This document shows, one piece after another, positions 52,182 through 61,695 of a DNA stretch of 64,000 bases. This DNA is from Labilibaculum sp041595635. Its GTDB lineage: Bacteria > Bacteroidota > Bacteroidia > Bacteroidales > Marinifilaceae. Location: the NCBI RefSeq assembly GCF_041595635.1, contig NZ_JBFHJW010000004.1, forward strand, positions 1 to 64,000. Direction: 5' to 3'. A program made the position numbers and the translations under genes. The stretch's first letter is position 1, and every line of letters begins with the position of its first letter. The notes below the pieces were generated by a model. The model worked only from the letters and a program-made list of their open reading frames with translations, searched no databases and was not told the origin of the DNA.

Positions 52182-55100
52182 GGTTAAGGGGAGTGCTATA
52201 AATTCATGATCCATTTTCTCCTGCTTAATCATTGACTTATATATTTGCTCCTGAATTTTAGTTCGCACATTCATTTCAATCAGTTTAGTATTCGATTCAT
52301 CGGGGCAAATTCGATTGGAGAGAAAAATATAAACCAAATCATATTCAGGATCAATCCAGATCATCGTACCCGTAAATCCAGTGTGCCCATAACTTGATTG
52401 TGAAGCCTGTTCGCAAGTTGGGCCTCCTTTTTCATCCTCATCGAAAAAGGGCTTATCGAATCCTATTCCCCGTCTATTTTCAGAATTCGGGAAAGCACGA
52501 GAAGTAAATTTGTTCATGGTTTCTGCACTAATATAGGTTTCGCCGCCATAAGTTCCTTTCTGAAGATACATTTGGGCTAATTTTGCCAAATCGCCTGCAT
52601 TACCAAACATTCCTGCATGTCCTGCCACTCCGCCTAACATAGCTGCCGTAGGATCGTGCACATAAGCTTTGATCCACTGCTTACGAAAGAACTTATCTTT
52701 CTGTGTAGGCACAATTCTATCCCCGCGAAAGCGCTTCAACGGCTCATAACCCAAACTTGAAGCACCCAGCATTGTAAAGAAATGCCTCCGCACATAATTG
52801 TCCAAAGTCTCGCCCGTAACTTCCTTAATCATATCTCCCATCATAATAAAACCCAGATCACTGTACTTGTATCCATTAGATTCGCGAAATTTACTCGCCA
52901 AGATCTGATTCATAATTGTATCATGATATCCCTTTTGAATAAATAAATTATTAGCAACTTGAACAGGATAATTTTCAGAAAATTGCTTGGAAAAAATTCC
53001 ATTCTTAAATTTATAATTTCGAGCAAGATACAAACCTTCGGCCACTTTAAGACTATTTTGCTTCGAGTAAGTTCGCGTGAATAGTTTACCATTAAAACTG
53101 GAAGAATCAACTGCTTCCCAATGAAATGGTTTCCAACTCAACAACCTGGCTTCGTGAGCTAAAATTTTTCTTAAAACCAAGCTATCCTTACTGGTTCCTT
53201 TGGCTTTGGAGTAATACTCCCCTAAGCTATGGTCCACATTAATCCATCCTTCATCGCTTAGTTGCATGAGTACCGGTAATGTGGCCGTAATTTTTGTTAA
53301 AGAAGCCAAATCGTAAATATCAGGATTTCGAAGCTCCACTTTCTTTTGATAAGTATGATATCCATAGGACTTATTAAAAACTACCTTCCCTTTTCGAGCA
53401 ACCAAAACTTGACAACCAGGAGTTGCTTTTTTACGAATTGCATCCATAACTATGGAATCGATAACATTTAACTTAAGCGTACTTAGACTAACCTGTTCGG
53501 GCAAAGAAAATCCCAATCGGTTGTGATTTGTCATAATACCTGTTCCGGCCAAAAAACGGTTATTAATACTTACTGGCAATCGTCCCTGAGCAGCTAAACC
53601 TCCAAAAATTATTTGAGCGGAAGCCATTTGCGATTCAATATTATCCTCGTACGAAATGAGTATGCTTTGCAAATTATCGGTTTGTTCGTATAGATCCAAA
53701 GCATAGGGATTGGCAAAAAGATCAAAAATCACCTTCTTCCGTTTCGATAATTCAGTTAAAAATTCAATGGTTTGATTGGTAACTCCATACTTTTCGGCCA
53801 CCCGTGCATCGTTATCATGCTTACTGACAATAATTAAATTGTATCCCTCAAGTTTTTGTAATAATTGAAAATAACTTTCGATAGAAGCATCTTTTTCGAT
53901 CTGATAAGAATCAATATCCGTATATCGGCTAAGGTATTCCTGGTATCTGTTGCGTATGGGCACTCCCATAGCTACCGATGCAATCTTTAAAGTATCTAAC
54001 CTTTTTAGCGGCAGTAAATTCTTCTCATTTTTGATTAAAGTAATTGCCTTTTCTGTCAATTTTCGTCTCAATAAAAACCCTTCCTGAGTATTCAATCCCG
54101 ACCAAAGCTCATGAGTATCAATTGGTTTGTACTGATTTAAATTGAGCCAATATTTTGCTTTTAATATTTTCAGACACTTTTCGTTGATATCGTCCCAGGA
54201 AAGAGAGCCACTTTTTATAGCCAGTTTAATTTCATTCACGGCCAATTCAATATCCTCGGTAAAAAGCAGAACATCGTTTCCTGCCTCCAACGCTTTAGCA
54301 TCCATCACTCCTTTGTCGTAAAATTCACGTACTCCATCCATATTAAAGGCATCGGTAAAAACAAGGCCTTTAAACCCCATTTCACCCTTTAATAGTTCAG
54401 TAACAATAGGTTTAGAAAGACTAGCCACTTTTTGAACAGAATCGAGAATCGGCACATTTAAATGGGAAACCATAACACCTCCCAATCCGTTATTTATTAA
54501 AAAACGGAATGGAAACAATTCGATCGAATCCAAACGTTCGATGGAATGATTCACCAAAGGAAGATCAAAATGAGAGTCCACATCAGTATCTCCATATCCA
54601 GGGAAATGCTTGCCTACAGCAATAAGGCCGGCTTTTTGCATTCCCGAAGCTAGAGCATAAGATTTATTGGTTACATTATAGCGATCCTCCCCAAAAGAAC
54701 GACCATTAATTGCTGGGTTGAGCTGATGGCTATTGATATCTAGAACAGGAGAAAAATTTACATGAACTCCTAATCGTCTGCATTCCTTTCCGATTTGTTT
54801 TCCCAACTGAAAAATTAACTCATCATCTTGCACTGCACCAAGAGTAATTTGCCTTGGATAACTAATGGTTTGCACCAATCTGGATCCTAATCCTATTTCA
54901 GCATCCATCCCAATCCAAAGAGGAACTTTAGCCAAAGTTTGGTACTCATTAGTTAATTGGGCTTGCATTGCCGGTTCTCCCTGAAAAAAAACAATTCCTC
55001 CAATTTGGTATTTTTCAATCAAGTTGGCCATCCGCTCCGACTCCTCTTTTTCTTTATTTGAATAAGCAGCCAACATGAACAATTGAGCAATCTTGTCGTC

Positions 55101-55265
55101 ATCACTTAGTGTAGAAAAAATGGAATCGGCCCAAGAATTAGGTTCTAAAAATCCTGAAACCAACCTATCTTTCGCCAAATAAACACTTTGCGATGATACA
55201 ATAATCGAACTCAGAAGAAAAACAAGAAGAATAAATAGCTTCCTGAATATATATATATAGGTCAT
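52152..55265 (-). CDS. GH3 beta-N-acetylhexosaminidase / class C beta-lactamase-type serine hydrolase fusion
   Basis: A 1037-residue exported fusion protein starting at ATG 55265. The N-terminal half is NagZ-like GH3: KHFPGYGDTDVDSH (about 219-232) supplies the His/Asp pair, and VFTDAFNMDGV contains the nucleophile D305. The C-terminal half is a class C beta-lactamase/esterase domain: SLTK (about 655-658) is the SxxK site, then YKYSDLGFIMMGDM and GHTGFTG. NagZ cleaves GlcNAc-MurNAc links; the second domain may cut peptides or esters of the same cell-wall fragment. The fusion is common in Bacteroidota. Its 3' end overlaps the CYTH gene by 30 bp. A -7 box TAATTTTG (minus) lies about 37 bp upstream. 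Confidence 0.9.
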   Translation of the reverse strand: MTYIYIFRKLFILLVFLLSSIIVSSQSVYLAKDRLVSGFLEPNSWADSIFSTLSDDDKIAQLFMLAAYSNKEKEESERMANLIEKYQIGGIVFFQGEPAMQAQLTNEYQTLAKVPLWIGMDAEIGLGSRLVQTISYPRQITLGAVQDDELIFQLGKQIGKECRRLGVHVNFSPVLDINSHQLNPAINGRSFGEDRYNVTNKSYALASGMQKAGLIAVGKHFPGYGDTDVDSHFDLPLVNHSIERLDSIELFPFRFLINNGLGGVMVSHLNVPILDSVQKVASLSKPIVTELLKGEMGFKGLVFTDAFNMDGVREFYDKGVMDAKALEAGNDVLLFTEDIELAVNEIKLAIKSGSLSWDDINEKCLKILKAKYWLNLNQYKPIDTHELWSGLNTQEGFLLRRKLTEKAITLIKNEKNLLPLKRLDTLKIASVAMGVPIRNRYQEYLSRYTDIDSYQIEKDASIESYFQLLQKLEGYNLIIVSKHDNDARVAEKYGVTNQTIEFLTELSKRKKVIFDLFANPYALDLYEQTDNLQSILISYEDNIESQMASAQIIFGGLAAQGRLPVSINNRFLAGTGIMTNHNRLGFSLPEQVSLSTLKLNVIDSIVMDAIRKKATPGCQVLVARKGKVVFNKSYGYHTYQKKVELRNPDIYDLASLTKITATLPVLMQLSDEGWINVDHSLGEYYSKAKGTSKDSLVLRKILAHEARLLSWKPFHWEAVDSSSFNGKLFTRTYSKQNSLKVAEGLYLARNYKFKNGIFSKQFSENYPVQVANNLFIQKGYHDTIMNQILASKFRESNGYKYSDLGFIMMGDMIKEVTGETLDNYVRRHFFTMLGASSLGYEPLKRFRGDRIVPTQKDKFFRKQWIKAYVHDPTAAMLGGVAGHAGMFGNAGDLAKLAQMYLQKGTYGGETYISAETMNKFTSRAFPNSENRRGIGFDKPFFDEDEKGGPTCEQASQSSYGHTGFTGTMIWIDPEYDLVYIFLSNRICPDESNTKLIEMNVRTKIQEQIYKSMIKQEKMDHEFIALPLTLPFRERMFN

Positions 55266-55396
55266 GAAAATCTTTCTTAGGCAACAATTGGTACTTTCAA
55301 ACAAAATTATAAATCCCTCTACAATTATTAGACCCTTTACTCATTTAATATGACCAATTGCTAAATTATTTTGGAAAGACATAAATTAGAAAAACA
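55266..55396. other. upstream region of the fusion gene
   Basis: Contains the -7 box TAATTTTG (minus strand, 55302-55309). No other feature is seen. Confidence 0.5.
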
Positions 55397-55424
55397 AAAG
55401 AGGGGTAAAACCCCTCTTTTAATT
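55397..55424. terminator. terminator between cysteine desulfurase operon and fusion gene
   Basis: AAAAGAGGGG (55397-55406) pairs with CCCCTCTTTT (55411-55420) around TAAAA. T-rich on both sides, so it can stop transcription in either direction. It lies about 200 bp after the cysteine desulfurase stop. Confidence 0.8.
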
Positions 55425-55623
55425 ACTTACAACTAAAAACCATATTATTAACTCGAATAGAACTGTAACTAATCCAGTACAATATGCAAAGTAAAGGTGT
55501 TTTCAACCTTTAGAAACAAATTTATTACAGAGAAGACAATAAAACAAGTGTCAAATCTGCCAACTTTCATAAAATGAGCATCAAATGCTTATTTTGCCCA
55601 AATATCCAACAAATCACGAAAAG

Positions 55624-56799
55624 CTATTGATATTTATTTCTCTCTCTGTTTTTTTTGCTTTTCTTCTCTTCTCTCTGCAGATTTGTTACTACAGCTATAA
55701 TTTCGTGTGAAGCAATCTCAATTTCTGATTTTGTGTTAAATCGACCTAAGGAAAAACGAATGGTTCCCATTGCATATTCCAAAGGAACTTTCATAGCTTC
55801 AAGAGTGGGAGAAACACAAATGGAATCGGTATGGCACGCAGCACCCGCCGATGCAGCCACATTTTTTAAGAGTCGCAAAAACTCGCTGGCTTGAAAATTT
55901 TTAAACGATGCACTTAAAGTATTTGGCAAACAATACTCCGGATTGCCATTAAATTGAACATCTGAAATTTTGGATAAATTTTTTCGTAGAAGCTGAACAA
56001 GTCCCTTCTCATGCTTCATACATTCTGCTTCCTTCTCTTTGGCCAATTCTGCTGCTTTTCCCAAACCAACAATTTCGAGCACATTTTCGGTTCCTGCCCG
56101 CAAATTATTTTCATGATCGGCACCATGAATCAGTTTCTGCAAGCTGATTCCCTCTCTAATATAAAGAGCTCCAATACCTTTGGGGCCATAAAATTTATGC
56201 CCCGCCAAACTCAACAAATCAACACCTAATTCCTGAACATTTACGGGAACCTTTCCAACTGCCTGAGCACAATCGGAATGAAAAGCTATACTATTCATTC
56301 GAGCCAAATTCGAAATTTCAGTAATAGGCTGTAAAGTTCCAACCTCGTTATTGGCATACATGATGGAAATTAAAATGGTATCTGGACGAATTGCATTTTT
56401 CACATCAGACAATAGCACTCTTCCTGTTGAATCAACTGGAAGGTAGGTCAAGTCAAAACCTTTTGTTTCCAAAAATTTACAAACTTCAATAATTGCAGGA
56501 TGCTCAATAGAAGAAGTAATAATATGCTTTCCTTTATCCTGATTGGCAAAAGCATAGCCTTTTAGTGCATAATTATTTGATTCACTACCACCACTGGTAA
56601 AAATCACTTCACTGGGTTTACAATGAAGTAAATCAGCCAGCTGTTTTCGAGCATTCTCGATGGCATTTTTCGTTTGTCGTCCATAAAAATGCGAACTAGA
56701 TGGATTGCCAAAAAATCCATTTAAGTAAGGCATCATCGCCTCTGCCACTTCGGGAGCGATGGGTGTGGTCGCATTGTAATCGAGATATATTGGTTTCAT
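55624..56799 (-). CDS. cysteine desulfurase (NifS/IscS type)
   Basis: A 391-residue PLP enzyme, starting at ATG 56799 (MKPIYLDYNATTPIAPEVAE). TSGGSESNNYALKG is the PLP-phosphate loop, HSDCAQAVGKVP binds the ring, LAGHKFYGPKGIG contains the PLP lysine, and ASAGAACHTDSICVSPTL contains the catalytic cysteine on a flexible loop. It removes sulfur from cysteine for Fe-S clusters or tRNA thiolation. It begins 16 bp after the OmpA gene and is the last gene of the operon that starts at 62370. The frame from 56829 begins with TTG inside the OmpA gene. No iscU is adjacent. Confidence 0.93.
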   Translation of the reverse strand: MKPIYLDYNATTPIAPEVAEAMMPYLNGFFGNPSSSHFYGRQTKNAIENARKQLADLLHCKPSEVIFTSGGSESNNYALKGYAFANQDKGKHIITSSIEHPAIIEVCKFLETKGFDLTYLPVDSTGRVLLSDVKNAIRPDTILISIMYANNEVGTLQPITEISNLARMNSIAFHSDCAQAVGKVPVNVQELGVDLLSLAGHKFYGPKGIGALYIREGISLQKLIHGADHENNLRAGTENVLEIVGLGKAAELAKEKEAECMKHEKGLVQLLRKNLSKISDVQFNGNPEYCLPNTLSASFKNFQASEFLRLLKNVAASAGAACHTDSICVSPTLEAMKVPLEYAMGTIRFSLGRFNTKSEIEIASHEIIAVVTNLQREEKKSKKNRERNKYQ

Positions 56800-56815
56800 A
56801 CTTCGTAAATTTTTC

Positions 56816-58762
56816 TTATTCGTTGTCAATCACTCGAAATTCTGTGCGTCGATTCAAAGCTCGATGTTCTTCCGAGATATTATCTGTTACTGGTTGCGAG
56901 GCACCGTACCCTTTAAATGTCAATCGCTCTGCATTGATTCCTTTCATTATCAGGAAATTGCAAACCTCTTTTGCCCGATTGGCAGACAAAAGCCGATTAT
57001 GATCTTCGCTCCCAGTATTGTCGGTATGACCAGCAATCTCAATTCTCAATTTTGGCTGAGCAATCAGCAAATCGAAAAGACGATTCAATTCCATTTTTGA
57101 TTTATCTAAAATTTCCCAGGAATCAATTTCAAAAAAAACATTTCGGAGAACAATTTCTCTACCTTTCTCAATTCGATTCAAATAAATATTAAAAGTTTGA
57201 GGTTTTGATTTTTCCTGATCATTGAGCATTGCAAAGTGATCAGAATAGAAAAGATAATTGGGAGCTGATACCGAAAATAAATATTCCTTTCCGGCCGGCA
57301 AACAAACCAAATAACTTCCATCTTTCCGATCCGATGAAATATGAGCGATGGTATCCATAGCCTGCAAATCAATCAAAAGTAAAGATGCAGTTACCGGTTT
57401 TTTCGACTTAGCATCGAGCACATTTCCTTTTAGCCAAGATACAGACTTAGGCTGTATGGCTATCGGCATATCAAAACTAAAGATATCCTTGCCTTTGCCT
57501 TGCAAGCGATCTGAAGAAAAAAAGGCCTTACTACCTTTCGCATTAATAATTAAACCCATTTCGTCGCTGTAGGTATTAATTGGATATCCTAAATTTTCAG
57601 GCTCAGACCAATTGCCATCTGATTGGCGTTCTGTTTTAAACAAATCGTAAGCGCCCATACCGGTTAATCCGTCGGACGAAAACACTAAATACTGATTTCC
57701 TGCATGAATAAAAGGAGACATTTCGTTGTTCGCCGAATTGATCATCAAGTTAGTAGGTTGAGTCCACCTTTGTCTTCCATCGGAGAGTATTTCAAGTAAA
57801 CTTGAATGCCAAATATCCATATTTCCTTTCCCAGATTTTCGATTACTAACAAAATACAATTCGCGACCATCGGCAGAAATGCTTGGCTGAGCCTCCCAAG
57901 CTTTTGTATTGATTGGCCGGCCAACATTAATGGGTTCAGACCAAATATCGCCCTCCCGAACCGTATAGTAAATATCGCAACGCCCATAACTATCAGATCG
58001 ATCGCAAGCTGTAAAATACATGTATTTACCATCGGCAGTAATACTTTGAGCTCCCTCATTGTTTTCCGTATTTATAATTGCTGATAAAGGTCTTGCCGGC
58101 ATCCACAAAGAATCATTCCGATGAGAAACATAAAAATCTTCTTGCCGTTTCAGGATCACTTCTGTTCCCTGCTGTTTTTCAGAGATCAAGCGAGTAAAAA
58201 CCAATAAACTTTCATCAGCAGTCAAACTCGGCCAATATTCGTCAAAGGATGAATTTACACTTTTTCCTAAGTTTACAGGTTTAAAATCGACGGGATTAGC
58301 CATTGCTTGAATAGCAAACTGGCAATTTTTTATTCTTTTTAGAGCTAAATTCTTATTTCTGCCTGATATTTTCGGAAGCTCGAGGAAGTCTTCATATTTT
58401 TGCAAGGCTTTTTCGTAGGCACCTATACTAAGGTAAGCATTTGCCAAATTAAAATGCACATTAGCAAAATAGTTCACATCAATAGCAATTGCTTTCTGAT
58501 AAGCTTCAATTTCGAGTTTTTTGTTTCCCATTTGGTGCAAAACATCAGCCTTAAACAACCAAGCTTCAATAAACTCAGGACTTTGCTTCAGGGCCTCTTC
58601 CAAATAACTCAAAGCTTTTGGGTTATCCATATAACGATAAGCTTCGGCAGCTAGCTCGTAATTTTTAATGGCTCGTTTCGACTTGATAGTATACTTTTTT
58701 TGTGCCGAAGAAGGAAACCCAATCAGCAAACAAAATAATAGGATAAATATAGATCGACACAT
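56816..58762 (-). CDS. TPR / PD40 / carboxypeptidase-regulatory / OmpA protein (PorE-like architecture)
   Basis: A 648-residue exported protein, starting at ATG 58762 (MCRSIFILLFCLLIGFPSSA). Order: TPR repeats (about 30-140, e.g. NYELAAEAYRYMDNPKAL), a PD40 beta-propeller (about 165-430), with blades such as SADGRELYFVSNRKSGKGNM and GSKAFFSSDRLQGKG, a short carboxypeptidase-regulatory-like domain (about 430-520), and a C-terminal OmpA domain with IEIAGHTDNTGSEDHNRLLS and YGASQPVTDN that binds peptidoglycan. The same order is known in PorE of the type IX secretion system, but PorE is a lipoprotein and this signal peptide seems to end without a lipobox. It belongs to the operon of AddB and cysteine desulfurase. 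Confidence 0.85.
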   Translation of the reverse strand: MCRSIFILLFCLLIGFPSSAQKKYTIKSKRAIKNYELAAEAYRYMDNPKALSYLEEALKQSPEFIEAWLFKADVLHQMGNKKLEIEAYQKAIAIDVNYFANVHFNLANAYLSIGAYEKALQKYEDFLELPKISGRNKNLALKRIKNCQFAIQAMANPVDFKPVNLGKSVNSSFDEYWPSLTADESLLVFTRLISEKQQGTEVILKRQEDFYVSHRNDSLWMPARPLSAIINTENNEGAQSITADGKYMYFTACDRSDSYGRCDIYYTVREGDIWSEPINVGRPINTKAWEAQPSISADGRELYFVSNRKSGKGNMDIWHSSLLEILSDGRQRWTQPTNLMINSANNEMSPFIHAGNQYLVFSSDGLTGMGAYDLFKTERQSDGNWSEPENLGYPINTYSDEMGLIINAKGSKAFFSSDRLQGKGKDIFSFDMPIAIQPKSVSWLKGNVLDAKSKKPVTASLLLIDLQAMDTIAHISSDRKDGSYLVCLPAGKEYLFSVSAPNYLFYSDHFAMLNDQEKSKPQTFNIYLNRIEKGREIVLRNVFFEIDSWEILDKSKMELNRLFDLLIAQPKLRIEIAGHTDNTGSEDHNRLLSANRAKEVCNFLIMKGINAERLTFKGYGASQPVTDNISEEHRALNRRTEFRVIDNE

Positions 58763-58807
58763 TAGAATGATATTATTCAATTCGTAAAATAATAAATCAC
58801 CACCATT

Positions 58808-61678
58808 TTAACGATGACAAATTTCTGAATACACACAAGTTCTACAAATATCTTTATTTTCCACCTGAGAAAAAGGAATATTCTCATCGAATATCTCCTC
58901 TAACAATGCTTTTAGGCTAAGCAGAAATTCTTCCTTAAAAAGTTTGTAGTTGTTAACATGAACAGCTTTACCACGACCTGCTTTTTGAGTCAAAACACAA
59001 TCGAAACCATCGTTAAAGAACTCATTTAAGCTATATATTCCGGGAGATATTGACAATTCCGGATTGAAATTTTCATCGTAAAAAAGGCAATAAAGTAAGG
59101 TTTGAAAAGCAGCTTTATTCTTGTTTTTCCCCTCTTTTTCGAACAAAGAAGCAATGTCTTTAAATATTAAATTGGCTTTCCCCGTTTTGTAATCTAAGAT
59201 ACGAATGGTATTATCCAAACGATCTACTCGGTCTATCAGACCACTGATGTTTACTTTTCGGTCAGATTTTTCACCTATGCTCACCTGAATTTTATATTTT
59301 CCCTCCAACGAAACAATTTCAAAAGGTGCAAATTTCTGATCGAGAATCAATACTCGGTCAATGAACTTTTTCAAAATATCGAAAACAAGCAGATTTCTGC
59401 CACCAATCTCCATTTTCTGATGTTCCTGAAGCTTAAAATAAATAGATCGGAAAGCATCCTTCAAAACCTGATCGAGCAAACTCTTATTTTTGCGTAAAAC
59501 CTCCAAATCCTCTTTTTGAACCGTTTTTCCCTGAAAAGGTTTGTAAAGTTCCTCCAAAACCGAATGAAACAAATTCCCAAAAGTTGGAGGATCAATCTCC
59601 TCTAAAATCACATCTGGTTCTTTAAGTCCAGCTAAATATTTAAAGTAAAAACTCAAACTACAATTCATGTAAGTATTTAATGCCGATGGCGAGAAACTTT
59701 TGAACTGATTGCCACAATACTCATTTAAGCGAGTTTTTATGCGCTCGCTTTTATCCACGACGATAGGTTTGGCTTCCCGCAGGGAAATATTATAGGATGG
59801 ACTGGTTTCAACAATTTTAAAATTGGATTCATATTTTAGTTGATACATAAAACGACTCATTTCTCCAGTTCGCATTCCATCACTTTGCGTGCTGTACAAT
59901 AATTTGAGATTTTCAACCCGCTGAATTAAACGGTAAAAATAGTAAGCAAAAATAGCATCCTGATGATCGATAGTTGGCATACCAAAGCCCTTTCGTAAAT
60001 GGTAAGGGACAAAAGAATTGGCAGCACCTGTTTTTGGTAGTTTTCCCTCATTCATCGAAAGCACTACAATTTTTTTAAAATCGAGCAGTCGAGTTTCTAA
60101 AATTCCCATTACCTGCAGGCCTGCCAAGGGTTCTCCTTCAAATGGGATACTCAAACTTTGGATCATTTTATCCAAGATCTTATAAAAAGTATCCTGCTTC
60201 AACTCTATTTTATGCTGATTTAGCAATGCATTCAGACGTTTTATGGCCAAAAACAAATGATAAATGTATTCCTGTTCAATTTTATCTACCAAACTTTTCT
60301 GTTCTTCCGAACCATCTAATTTTTGATAAATCCCCTGCAGCAAATCAAGCAGGTAAATTGAAAACTGCCCCACAGTAAAAACTGGAGAAAAAAGCTTCTC
60401 CAAAACAGGATCACCAACAATAATGCTTTGTGGAACCTGAATTCTATTTGTCTTTAGAATATCCTGAGTAATTGCGTGAGCCAATTCCGTATTCACCGAA
60501 TTCAAGTATTGATGATTCAAAAGAGCCAGCACTTGTTTGTGATGAAAAAAAACCGTTCCTGCTTGTTTTTTAGCACTTTTCTGAAGATCGATCACCAAAC
60601 GCAACAAACTGGCTACAGGGGTGTTTTTAGCAGGATACCCCATGGTCACATTCACATTTTCTGCAATGATAGGAATGGAATGCAATACCGGAAGAAGTAA
60701 CTCCTCATCGGCCAAAACAATGGCTGTTTCCTCAAGGGCATCCTCCGAATTTTTGCAAAATTCTTCAACTACCGAGTGTGCATATTTTGCTTGCCCAACT
60801 TCCGAAGACAAAGAAACAAATTCAACCTTCGTATGATTACTTTTTATGTTATCGAAGCAGATATCGGTTTTTGGAGATGGAAATCGCCTGATGTTCTCAC
60901 GCAAGAACAATCCGGCCTCGTGGTAAGGATTCCTGAGGTAAGATTCATCATAATCCCAGTAAAAATCCGCTATATTTTGTCGTTTAAGCTCACTAAACAA
61001 ATTCTCTTCACATCGGTTCAGCGCATTAAAACCAATAAATATGATTCTTTTCTCCCTAATTTCCAGCTGTCCCAATTCAAGCTGCTCCACCAATTTTCGT
61101 GCAGCCATTCCCTCATAAGCTAAACCTTCAGCTTCCAACTCATTTCTAAAATCGGAATAAATTGTATAAAGCTTCCCCCAAAGATTCACAAATTCTTTTT
61201 GATGATCTGAATATTTATCAATCCGAAATGTACTCCAAAACGATTGAATAGCCAATATCTGCTCATCGGTCAAATAATCAAATAAATTATCAATCTCTTT
61301 TTCCTCCGCTAAATTTTGGAACAAATGCTTTGCATTCACCCTGTACTTATCCAAATCATCGAAATCACCCAATAGCATTTCACCCCAATGATAGAATTCA
61401 TCAAAACTCTCTGCAACATCCATTTTCTGAATGTAGATTTTATACAAACGAAACAACAAACCCAAATTATCCTCTATTTGCAATTTCGAATAGCCTGTAA
61501 AAAATTCATTTATCGTTAAAATCTTTGGAGCCCAAAGAGGTTTTTCGATCAATTCATTTAAATATTTTGAAAAAAACAGTCCTGCCCTACGATTGGGAAA
61601 AACCAACAAACAATTCGATAAATTATTTGCATATTTCTGATAAAGTTCTTGGGTTAACTGACGAAGAAATGAATTCAT
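58808..61678 (-). CDS. AddB-like PD-(D/E)XK nuclease of the AddAB double-strand break system
   Basis: A 956-residue protein. The N-terminal part is a degenerate UvrD-type helicase without a Walker A (the position reads LLVFPNRRAGLFF). The C-terminal nuclease domain has SPSALNTYMNCSLSFYFKYL, GNLFHSVLEELY and the active-site IRILDYKTGKANLIF (Asp and Lys). Cysteines in YMNCS and the final DICRTCVYSEICHR match the 4Fe-4S cluster of AddB. AddAB ends DNA to start recombinational repair. The partner AddA (UvrD-like helicase/nuclease) is not adjacent within the window, although the two are commonly neighbours in Bacteroidota. It starts 17 bp after the YiiX-like gene. Confidence 0.87.
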   Translation of the reverse strand: MNSFLRQLTQELYQKYANNLSNCLLVFPNRRAGLFFSKYLNELIEKPLWAPKILTINEFFTGYSKLQIEDNLGLLFRLYKIYIQKMDVAESFDEFYHWGEMLLGDFDDLDKYRVNAKHLFQNLAEEKEIDNLFDYLTDEQILAIQSFWSTFRIDKYSDHQKEFVNLWGKLYTIYSDFRNELEAEGLAYEGMAARKLVEQLELGQLEIREKRIIFIGFNALNRCEENLFSELKRQNIADFYWDYDESYLRNPYHEAGLFLRENIRRFPSPKTDICFDNIKSNHTKVEFVSLSSEVGQAKYAHSVVEEFCKNSEDALEETAIVLADEELLLPVLHSIPIIAENVNVTMGYPAKNTPVASLLRLVIDLQKSAKKQAGTVFFHHKQVLALLNHQYLNSVNTELAHAITQDILKTNRIQVPQSIIVGDPVLEKLFSPVFTVGQFSIYLLDLLQGIYQKLDGSEEQKSLVDKIEQEYIYHLFLAIKRLNALLNQHKIELKQDTFYKILDKMIQSLSIPFEGEPLAGLQVMGILETRLLDFKKIVVLSMNEGKLPKTGAANSFVPYHLRKGFGMPTIDHQDAIFAYYFYRLIQRVENLKLLYSTQSDGMRTGEMSRFMYQLKYESNFKIVETSPSYNISLREAKPIVVDKSERIKTRLNEYCGNQFKSFSPSALNTYMNCSLSFYFKYLAGLKEPDVILEEIDPPTFGNLFHSVLEELYKPFQGKTVQKEDLEVLRKNKSLLDQVLKDAFRSIYFKLQEHQKMEIGGRNLLVFDILKKFIDRVLILDQKFAPFEIVSLEGKYKIQVSIGEKSDRKVNISGLIDRVDRLDNTIRILDYKTGKANLIFKDIASLFEKEGKNKNKAAFQTLLYCLFYDENFNPELSISPGIYSLNEFFNDGFDCVLTQKAGRGKAVHVNNYKLFKEEFLLSLKALLEEIFDENIPFSQVENKDICRTCVYSEICHR

Positions 61679-61695
61679 AGTAGAGTTAAAAATTA

